Of a stretch of 16,478 nucleotides of DNA, positions 1 through 6,446 are shown piece after piece. Source of the DNA: Coemansia sp. RSA 922. Taxonomy: Eukaryota > Kickxellomycota > Kickxellomycetes > Kickxellales > Kickxellaceae. Numbering within the stretch: position 1 is the stretch's first letter; each line of letters starts with the position of its first letter. The translations under genes were made by a program, and so were the position numbers. Under the pieces are notes generated by a model. It searched no databases. It had not been told where the DNA came from and was given only the letters and a program-made list of their open reading frames with translations. The stretch is taken from the NCBI GenBank assembly GCA_027577415.1, contig JANBQS010000503.1:1-16478 (forward strand). The letters are read 5' to 3'.

Positions 1-171
1 CCTCTTTGCCGTTCAAAAGTCGGCAGCGTCAACGCAAGGAAGGCAGGCTTCCTTGCAATCTGCTTTAAAGGCGATATAGTTGTAATATCCTGTCAGTTGG
101 CAGGTGGTATGCTGTGTTCAGTATAGTCGATGCAAATAACTAAGAGTGACTATGGTGCAATTCATCTCCAG
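1..171. other. left-edge spacer, downstream of the INO80B-like gene
   Basis: This stretch lies beyond the stop codon of the minus-strand INO80B-like gene and should contain its 3' untranslated region. All three plus-strand frames are open at the window edge, closing at about 66, 79 and 126, so the tail of a convergent plus-strand gene could end here. The pieces (21 to 41 codons) are too short for me to choose a frame or a family. A perfect 9-bp inverted repeat lies at 34-56 and is listed separately. Confidence 0.4.
34..56. repeat. perfect 9-bp inverted repeat with 5-nt loop
   Basis: GCAAGGAAG at 34-42 is followed by five bases and then its exact reverse complement, CTTCCTTGC, at 48-56. The RNA of either strand could form a 9-bp stem. 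It sits about 115-140 bases past the INO80B-like stop codon, so it may lie in that 3' untranslated region or in a convergent transcript. No function can be assigned from the sequence. Confidence 0.6.
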
Positions 172-1626
172 CTACGCATTACCGGCCTTTAGAAGCCGCC
201 AGTGCTCCAGGGAACATGCGGCATGCGATTCGACGCCGTATTTCTTCTTTTGCTGGCACCCATCGACAGAACATGTAGGCTCAGGTGGTGGGTAGCTGGC
301 AGCTGGCATAGTCGTTTTATCGGTAGCGGCTGGAAACACAGAGCTAATGTCGACACCCAAGGGAAGCGAAAGAGTGCAGTCAATGTGGACAGCAGTAGAG
401 TCGGCCTCACCATTAGCAGCCATGCCAGCGTCTCCTGGACGGCACCGCTGGACATAACGAATCATATCGGGGGCGACATCATTGTCATCGGCACTGGTGG
501 ACCTAGTATCATAGTTCTCAGACACCTTGTTGCGGCCCTTCGAGGTCTGCTTGTTCAATAGCTTGTTGATAGTCTCGTGCTTCAGTTGGTCGGCACGCTG
601 CTGGCTTTGGAACTTGCGACGACGTGCGTTCTCCGACTTGCGAAGCGCAGCCTCCTCGACTGAAAATTTAGACCGCTTGGCCTCGGTTGGCAGCTCCATC
701 AGCTCCTCGTCATGCTCGCGCGTAAGTTTCGAGCGCTGTCGCAGCGTTAGGTTTGCCAGAGTGGTGGCTCCAGACTCGCCATCTTCCTCGCCAACGTCGG
801 ACTGGGAGGAACCTCGCATAATCAAGTCGCTGTCCTCGAGTTCGCTGCTAGCTGCCCGCTCTACTGGGCGCGATTCCGCCGCTCTTGGCCGGCCACGACC
901 TCGTCCTCGGCCACGGCCTGGTGGTCTTCCAACTGGTCTGCGCACAACAGGAATATCTACGCTCTCAGCTTCGCGGTCATCGTTGCCGTCTTCATCCTCC
1001 TCCTCATCATCATCGTTTTCGTTGGCCTGACCGTCTTCTTCCTCGCCCTCGCTGTCAGAGATGACAGGTTTCGAAGCTTTGGCTCTGCCGATTGCACCAG
1101 CCTCTTCGCTGCCAGCCATGCTTTCAGACTGTGACTCTTCGTCGTCGTCCTTTTCAAGCGAGTCGGCAGCGTCTTCAGAATCCATAGAAGACTCTGATTC
1201 TGACTCGCTGTCATCAACATCCAGCCTGACACGCTTACCAGGCGGTCTACCACGTCTGCGCGGCGCAGGCGATAGTCCGCTATGCGTGACAACAGCGGTG
1301 CGTCCTCGACCTCTACCACGTCCACGCCTAGTTGGCTCCGGGGAGGTTACTACTTCCTTGCTTGGAGCTCCAGGGCGAATACCGCGAGTCAGTCGGCCTC
1401 GCGGGTTGGTAGAAGGCGGAGGTTGCTCGGCCTGTGCGGTTAGTCTGGTGGAGCGGCGAGTGCTCAGTGCTGGCGAGTGCGGCGCTGACGAGCCTCCTCG
1501 GCCTCCAGACCGGCGCAAGCGAGTCTGCGGTGTTGTTGCCGTGTCTACGTCTGAGGACTCGCTGGTTGATGTCGATTCCGACATTGAAGATTCGGCGTCC
1601 CTGACCGTCTTGCGCTTTGGAGGCAT
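172..1626 (-). CDS. IES2: INO80 chromatin-remodelling complex subunit B (Ies2-like)
   Basis: A single uninterrupted frame of 484 aa ending in TAG. Family members are nuclear subunits of the INO80 nucleosome-sliding complex and stimulate its ATPase. Visible here: a low-complexity N-terminal half with Ser/Glu/Asp blocks (about 140-175 and 190-222) alternating with basic GRGRGR/GRPPG segments resembling AT-hooks (about 100-110, 123-131, 229-250). Next comes a PAPA-1-like basic helical region (about 291-365), rich in Arg, Lys and Gln with the phrase SKFSVEEAALRKSENARRRK. A short C-terminal HIT-type zinc finger follows (452-475). In the finger C452, C457 and C471 are kept, and the last position of the usual CSLxCY signature is His474, still a possible zinc ligand. 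The start is the first Met of the frame, preceded by a pyrimidine-rich leader on the coding strand. Identification rests on the PAPA-1 plus HIT pairing. The N-terminal half is compositional and proves nothing by itself. Confidence 0.85.
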   Translation of the reverse strand: MPPKRKTVRDAESSMSESTSTSESSDVDTATTPQTRLRRSGGRGGSSAPHSPALSTRRSTRLTAQAEQPPPSTNPRGRLTRGIRPGAPSKEVVTSPEPTRRGRGRGRGRTAVVTHSGLSPAPRRRGRPPGKRVRLDVDDSESESESSMDSEDAADSLEKDDDEESQSESMAGSEEAGAIGRAKASKPVISDSEGEEEDGQANENDDDEEEDEDGNDDREAESVDIPVVRRPVGRPPGRGRGRGRGRPRAAESRPVERAASSELEDSDLIMRGSSQSDVGEEDGESGATTLANLTLRQRSKLTREHDEELMELPTEAKRSKFSVEEAALRKSENARRRKFQSQQRADQLKHETINKLLNKQTSKGRNKVSENYDTRSTSADDNDVAPDMIRYVQRCRPGDAGMAANGEADSTAVHIDCTLSLPLGVDISSVFPAATDKTTMPAASYPPPEPTCSVDGCQQKKKYGVESHAACSLEHWRLLKAGNA

Positions 1627-1814
1627 AATTCAAAATAAGCGAAAAAAAAAAACAAGCAAAAGGAAGAAAGGAAATGAAGTAGGTGGCTTGTATTTTTCCT
1701 GTCAACATGCCACACGGCATCGCTGGATGTCGACCCTGTATGGGCAAGAGACTGGTATGTAAAATATGATATTCACGTCTAAGCAGAAAGAAAAATTATA
1801 GCAAACCGCCGTTC
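1627..1814 (-). promoter_or_regulatory. spacer holding INO80B-like promoter/leader and uS15m 3' end
   Basis: The 188 bp between two tandem minus-strand genes must contain the 3' end of uS15m and the promoter and leader of the INO80B-like gene. Just upstream of the INO80B-like ATG the coding strand is strongly pyrimidine-rich, with a run of T at about 1643-1652. The same kind of leader precedes profilin and ALG8 in this window. No canonical AATAAA is visible for uS15m. Confidence 0.4.
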
Positions 1815-2642
1815 TTAGACGATGCGCTTGGGCTGTAGGATCTCGCCTTCGACCATTTCTTTAGTCAGACCGAGTTGCTTCAGGCACAGGTAGTAGCGCT
1901 CCAGTGACTCACGCTTGAGGTACTTTAGCATCTTTGCGCGCTTATGCAAGAGCTTCGTATAGGCACGACGATTATGATGGTCCTTGTTATGTCCACGCAA
2001 GTGTTCCTCCAAGTTGTTGATACGCACAGTCCACACGGCAGCCTGGACCTCAGGCGACCCCGAATCGCCCTCCGAGCGACCAAACGTCTTGACGGCGTTG
2101 CTAATATTGTAATGCATAATGGCGCTCGAGTTGGCGTTATCCAGCGAGATGACACGACGCACAATATCGGCCTGGATATGCGCGCTCTTTTCCGCCAGCT
2201 CTGGCATGACCTGCAAGCTAAACCTGAAATCCGATCCAACCATAGCCTTTGGTGCCACCTCAGCGACCAGTTTCACTTCTTCCGGCTGCACATGGCAAGC
2301 GAAATGACCCGAGTTGGCCTCACGCCTTATAACGCTCCCTCCCTCACCAGCTTGCTGTTGCAAGGATACTTGGCCACTGCTGACGGCGGCTGCTGCATCT
2401 TCTTGCGATATCTGTGTTGTGCTAAAGAGCTTTTCGGGATTAACTAGCGAGTTGAGAAAGTTTGTGTCTTTCAGTTTGCGCAGTTGCTCCTGCGCCCTAC
2501 GTGCAGCCTCGGCTTCGGCATTCCGCTGGGCTTCGAGCTCGGCCTTGCGGTTGTTGCGGCGCTTCGCGGCAAATGCAGGCGTTGTGTGGACAGCGCGTAC
2601 GGCCCGAACTGCTTGTGAGAAGGTGTGAGCAGAGCGGAGCAT
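1815..2642 (-). CDS. MRPS28: mitochondrial small-subunit ribosomal protein uS15m
   Basis: A 275 aa protein whose C-terminal part (about 178-260) matches the S15 family closely. It has FGRSEGDSGSPEVQ (187-200), then INNLEEHLRGHNKDHHNRR (208-226), the basic helix KLLHKRAKMLKYLK (230-243) and a final ERYYLCLKQLGL segment. The S15 fold binds the central junction of small-subunit rRNA and contacts the large subunit. Bacterial S15 is about 89 aa. Here a 175-residue N-terminal extension begins with MLRSAHTFSQAVRAVRAV, an Arg-rich, acid-free amphipathic segment typical of a mitochondrial presequence, with cleavage plausible near 20-27. A charged coiled-coil-like stretch (about 30-58) follows. The long extension is normal for the yeast mitochondrial homologue. 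No intron is needed. The start is the first Met, which also begins the presequence. Confidence 0.93.
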   Translation of the reverse strand: MLRSAHTFSQAVRAVRAVHTTPAFAAKRRNNRKAELEAQRNAEAEAARRAQEQLRKLKDTNFLNSLVNPEKLFSTTQISQEDAAAAVSSGQVSLQQQAGEGGSVIRREANSGHFACHVQPEEVKLVAEVAPKAMVGSDFRFSLQVMPELAEKSAHIQADIVRRVISLDNANSSAIMHYNISNAVKTFGRSEGDSGSPEVQAAVWTVRINNLEEHLRGHNKDHHNRRAYTKLLHKRAKMLKYLKRESLERYYLCLKQLGLTKEMVEGEILQPKRIV

Positions 2643-2820
2643 TTTTTTTCTTCTAAATTAGAACAAAAGAGTTGAAAATGAAATTGCGAGGCGAATCGGA
2701 GAAGCGAGAGACATAGTTGCCTGATAACACAAATCTGTTGGAATCAAAAAACTTTGGCCTGATCTGATCGATCCACATATCAATCAAGATGCATTGGTGA
2801 GAGTTGGGGAAATTTATACA

Positions 2821-2826
2821 TTTAAT
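2821..2826 (-). terminator. possible poly(A) signal ATTAAA for the sestrin-like gene
   Basis: Reading the minus strand, ATTAAA occurs about 25 bases past the TAA stop of the sestrin-like gene, in an A/T-rich stretch. This fits a polyadenylation signal. Such hexamers are weakly conserved in fungi, so this is suggestive only. Confidence 0.35.
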
Positions 2827-2851
2827 TTAACAACAAAATATATTGGACAGT

Positions 2852-5770
2852 TTAGCGGCGAGATGGATCTTCCTCGTACTCACGAATGGCGCGGATACCG
2901 TGGATGATCTCGGCCTGGCGCCGAGCAAGCGAGATGACGAGATTGACGTGTACCATTTCCTCGATGCACAGATTCAAGCCCGTGGCCATGGGAGGCTGTG
3001 CAGCCATCGCGTGAATAGATCCGGGATTGCGAACGACCGAGCGGATATGGAGCTTGAGCTCTTCGGTTAGCCACTTGTTGTACTGCTGGGGGCTGCTGCT
3101 AAAGTGGAGCTGGCTGCTAGAGTTGCTCATATCCATATCCGTGTCAGTGTCAACAGACATGGCAGAGGGACCCGATCCAGTGTAGTAGCTCTGTTGCTGC
3201 GAGGGAATGGGCATGGCACCATACAGAGAGTAGTTGACATCCGCATGTGGAGGTTGATGGTGTAGGTCGGCCTGGGTGCTTTCGGGCGTCATCTCGTCCT
3301 TAAACTTTGAGTAAAAATAGTACTCTTCGTATATATGGTAGAGGCTGAGCGTAAAGTGCCAGATGGCGTCGTGGAACTGCCGAGCATCAACGACTTGCGA
3401 GGGTGGAGCAGCGCGCGCGGGTGCAGTGGCTGGCACAGGGCTTGAATACATATTTCGGTTGGCGCTAGGGTGCGAGACGCTAAAGACGTTGCTCATGCTG
3501 TAGCTCTTGGGCTTCAAGTCATCGGCCGGCTCGCTTTCCGCAAAGTCGTGAGATCTGCCCCACTCGTGCTTGGAGCCCTCAGACTTTAGCGGCGAAACGC
3601 CAAAGTCAGCGACAAACACAGCAGCACTATTGCTTTCTGGCTGCGGCGAAAGGCCAGGCATAGCGGCGTCGGCAAAGGCGCGCGCAGTGAGTCCACGCGC
3701 AGCCTGGGCCTCCTTGCCAAGATAGTCGTCGTCGATGGAGAGCTGCTGACGCAAGTATGCGCTAAGGGCGTCCCAGCGCAAGTCCTCACGTGTGGTGAGA
3801 TGCACCGAAGTTGTTGGACCCTGTGACTGAAGAGCACGCGGCTGTTCGATGATTGACTGTGGCACGGGAGGGTCGCAGTCAATGCGATTTCCGTCATCAG
3901 TCGGCTGCTGAAGCACTGCCGGCTCGGCTGGCAAGTCATACCTGGCAAGCTTGCGAGCGCGCATGTGGCGGTAGGCGTCGAAATGCTGGGCGGGGTTGGT
4001 CAGCGGGTCAATGACGTGACCCAAGCTACGCAAGTAGGCAGCAGTGCGCGACTCTGGGCCGCCAGACAAGTGCCTCAGCAGCGACACGGGCGGCGGAGGC
4101 AGCGAGTGCTGCTGGAGCCAGGGCAGGTGTGGCGACAGCTGGGACTCGATCTGGTAGCTGTTCTCCGATCGTACAGGCTCGTGGTACAGCGGCTGCTTCA
4201 GGCGGGCAATCATGTCAGCAGTGTTCTTTTCCACTTGGTCAACAAACGTCGGCGACAGCGGCGGAGGTAGCTCTTGCGACGGGGGCTGCGGCGGCTGCGG
4301 CGGCATCGCAGGCGACAGGCCAGAGATGGTCTCAGCGACCATGAAGGCCTCGGCGTGAGGGAAATACGACCCCGCTGGCAGGTCCAGATCGGGAGTGATA
4401 CCGCAGGCAGAAGCAAAGGCACCCAGCCCATGAGCGACCGCCATGACAACGACGGCGTGCAAGAGGTCTCGTAGCGCGGACTCTTCAACAGACTTGCGCG
4501 AGAGACCAGCAGTGACCACTGACGACGATAGACTGCGACGGGGCGTAGACGTTGCAGAGGCGCTCTGAGCCGCCTGAATGAGCACGTACTCGTCGACATA
4601 GCGAGCCACGTCGCCAGCGCACAAGTGCCAGGGGCGTGCGCACAGGCGAGCGCCAAAGCGTGCCAGTAGCTGGGCTTTAGGGGAGGCAGCTTGGAGCCCA
4701 TGACTCAGCCAGGTCTCGCAGGCGTCGGCATCGTCGGTGTCACAAGCGGTCAGCGCACGCCCTTCAGCCATGCACACTAGCGGGTAGCAGCCGACCTGCG
4801 CAGCCGCAGTGGCAAACAGACAGTGTGCGTCGTTTTCCTTGACGCTCGAACGCTGCACATGGAATATCGACCCAAAAGTCATAGCCAGCGCGTACCCACA
4901 CTGCGGCTGCGCTTGAAGGAGCTGGAATACATGAGGAGGCCCCAGCGGATACGGCGTTTCAAGCACCTCAGCGAACCGGCGCACCCAAGTATCGGCTCGC
5001 TCCGGCTGGCTGCTGTCGTCGCTGCATGCTGAAAACTCCTCGTCGGACGACGACAAATCGCCTGTGTCATACGTGTCGCTCGCGTGGTTGTGCGCCACTC
5101 GTGCGAATGACTGCGCGGGGAAGAAAAACGAGGGACCAGCGGCGGTAGCCCGAGGCAAAGGGATGTTGAGTGGCTTTTTCTCGCCGCCGTGGAGACGTGC
5201 CAGTAGCTCTCCAGTACTGCGACGCACGTCGGCATCCGGGTGCTCAGTCTGCAACCGCACCAGCGAGCGCATCAACCCTCGCAGCGCTACGATCTCCTGC
5301 ACAGCTTCAAACTCCGCCGACTGCTCTGCCGGACCCTCCGCCAAGCCCCCGGCTCGTAACCCGTCGCCAATGACGTCGTCCTCGTCGTACTCGGTCGACC
5401 GCAGAGCCTGTGCCAGACTTGTGAGCTTTGTTGCTCGAGGTTTTGTGCGCTTGCCCAGCATCCACCCGACATCGCGTGCTCGTGCACGGACCAGCTTGAC
5501 AATGTCTGGCGTTGCTGAGCCTCGTGTGTTCTCGCCTCGCTGCGGAGGGCTGGGCAATCCAGCCGCTACATTGGCGGCGTGAGCATCAAGCACAAAGTCC
5601 ACTCGCGCTTGCCGGTCGCGGCGCATCGATGCCCAACAATTGCGTGGATGAGCCGACATTATGCGCGCTGAAGTTCGGGCCGAGTTTCGAGGAGAACGGT
5701 GTGAAGAGTGGCTTGGAGAAACATTGGGCGATGTCTGCATCCGTGGAAAAGTATGTTGTTGTCCCGACAT
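2852..5770 (-). CDS. sestrin-like protein (PA26 family), large fungal form
   Basis: A single 972 aa frame ending in TAA. Animal sestrins (about 480-550 aa) restrain TORC1 through GATOR2, and the N-terminal domain has an AhpD-like fold. Recognisable blocks: FATAAAQVGCYPLV (319-332), corresponding to the animal segment with the redox Cys; ETWLSHGL and LCARPWHL (352-383); RDLLHAVVVMAVAHGLGAFASACGI (434-458), the second half of the AhpD-like core; REDLRWDALSAYLRQQ (661-676); DAIWHF through YEEYYFY (801-820); and the C-terminal EEMVHVNLVISLARRQAEIIHGIRAIREY (937-965), very like the end of animal sestrins. The extra length is Ser/Pro/Gln-rich: residues 1-255, about 485-655, about 705-790 and about 821-896. 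The last of these interrupts the C-terminal domain. Cys328 aligns with human SESN2 Cys125, but the partner Tyr and His are not kept. Upstream lies an unusually long 2.2 kb spacer. The family call is firm by eye; function in this fungus is inferred. Confidence 0.82.
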   Translation of the reverse strand: MSGQQHTFPRMQTSPNVSPSHSSHRSPRNSARTSARIMSAHPRNCWASMRRDRQARVDFVLDAHAANVAAGLPSPPQRGENTRGSATPDIVKLVRARARDVGWMLGKRTKPRATKLTSLAQALRSTEYDEDDVIGDGLRAGGLAEGPAEQSAEFEAVQEIVALRGLMRSLVRLQTEHPDADVRRSTGELLARLHGGEKKPLNIPLPRATAAGPSFFFPAQSFARVAHNHASDTYDTGDLSSSDEEFSACSDDSSQPERADTWVRRFAEVLETPYPLGPPHVFQLLQAQPQCGYALAMTFGSIFHVQRSSVKENDAHCLFATAAAQVGCYPLVCMAEGRALTACDTDDADACETWLSHGLQAASPKAQLLARFGARLCARPWHLCAGDVARYVDEYVLIQAAQSASATSTPRRSLSSSVVTAGLSRKSVEESALRDLLHAVVVMAVAHGLGAFASACGITPDLDLPAGSYFPHAEAFMVAETISGLSPAMPPQPPQPPSQELPPPLSPTFVDQVEKNTADMIARLKQPLYHEPVRSENSYQIESQLSPHLPWLQQHSLPPPPVSLLRHLSGGPESRTAAYLRSLGHVIDPLTNPAQHFDAYRHMRARKLARYDLPAEPAVLQQPTDDGNRIDCDPPVPQSIIEQPRALQSQGPTTSVHLTTREDLRWDALSAYLRQQLSIDDDYLGKEAQAARGLTARAFADAAMPGLSPQPESNSAAVFVADFGVSPLKSEGSKHEWGRSHDFAESEPADDLKPKSYSMSNVFSVSHPSANRNMYSSPVPATAPARAAPPSQVVDARQFHDAIWHFTLSLYHIYEEYYFYSKFKDEMTPESTQADLHHQPPHADVNYSLYGAMPIPSQQQSYYTGSGPSAMSVDTDTDMDMSNSSSQLHFSSSPQQYNKWLTEELKLHIRSVVRNPGSIHAMAAQPPMATGLNLCIEEMVHVNLVISLARRQAEIIHGIRAIREYEEDPSRR

Positions 5771-6171
5771 GAGAAATTCTTTTGTGTGTGCGTACTACCT
5801 GTGTCGATAGTTCTAAAATAAATAAAAAAGGGAGAGTATAAACGCTCGAAAATAAAAACAACCAAAACAATTATAAGCGCTAAGCGAATCTTTAATAAAA
5901 CAACCCTGACAATAAAAAAAATAGCCAAGAGCCCTGCTTCAGCCAACGTCTTTAAAGAACATGATTCCAACAAATCCTTACAGCTCCCCCACCTTCCCTC
6001 CTGCTTTCTTTTGCGCAAGTGCGTGGACGCGAGACTTTGACGTGGCCGCTCCTGCCTCTGCTTTCCATTAAGAGCTTTTAAAAAAATCCGCAAAGTCTTC
6101 AAAGAAAGCTGCTAAAAAGGGGAGAGTGCGGGTGGAAGCGGAAAGAGAAGGGAGGCAATGACTTTGGCGCC

Positions 6172-6225
6172 AAGAAAAAGAAAAAGAAAAAGGGAGAGAA
6201 AAAGGGAGGGGGAGAAGGGAGAGGA
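6172..6225. repeat. 54-nt uninterrupted purine tract with AAAAAG repeats
   Basis: Every base from 6172 to 6225 on the plus strand is A or G. Within it AAAAAG is repeated three times in tandem (6175-6192), followed by imperfect GGGAGAG and AAAAAGGGAG units. The tract lies about 400-450 bp upstream of the sestrin-like start codon. The AAAAAG part reads nearly the same in both directions along the strand (mirror symmetry), a property of sequences able to form intramolecular triplexes. Confidence 0.85.
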
Positions 6226-6253
6226 CTATTCAAAAGGAGCAAAGAGGTTGCGC

Positions 6254-6446
6254 AAAAAAAAAAAAATGAATAGGACATGCTGCTATTTATACATGTTCAC
6301 CTCGGAGTAGAGAGCCTGGGGAGAAGGAGTAGACGTCAATTGTTAATTTATTACATCTCCCGCCTGTCTGCATACGTATTTATGTACGTCGGCTTGCTCA
6401 ACAGGACAAAGGAAATATACATTGTTCGTCCAAAAAAAAAAAAAAA
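6254..6446. repeat. long homopolymeric A runs, A13 and A15
   Basis: Thirteen consecutive A lie at 6254-6266 and fifteen at 6432-6446, with shorter runs to the right (6744-6751, 6813-6820, 6960-6970). All have A on the plus strand, that is T on the strand transcribed into sestrin mRNA. Poly(dA:dT) tracts commonly exclude nucleosomes in fungal promoters. A retrotransposed poly(A) tail was considered, but no target-site duplication or reverse-transcriptase-like coding sequence flanks them. Confidence 0.6.

Noticed and set aside
1061..1762. 233-codon plus-strand frame over the INO80B-like gene and its leader
   Set aside because: Antisense to the low-complexity acidic and Gly/Arg regions; its Ser/Pro/Arg-rich translation is what the reverse of those codons gives, and it resembles no family.
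5659..6102. 147-codon minus-strand frame overlapping the sestrin-like start
   Set aside because: Different frame from the sestrin, with Phe/Ile/Leu-rich sequence created by T-rich leader DNA; no family resemblance and no independent promoter.
6254..6446. A13 and A15 runs as tails of retrotransposed sequences
   Set aside because: No flanking target-site duplications, no reverse-transcriptase or processed-gene homology visible, and several such runs occur as part of a broad strand bias.
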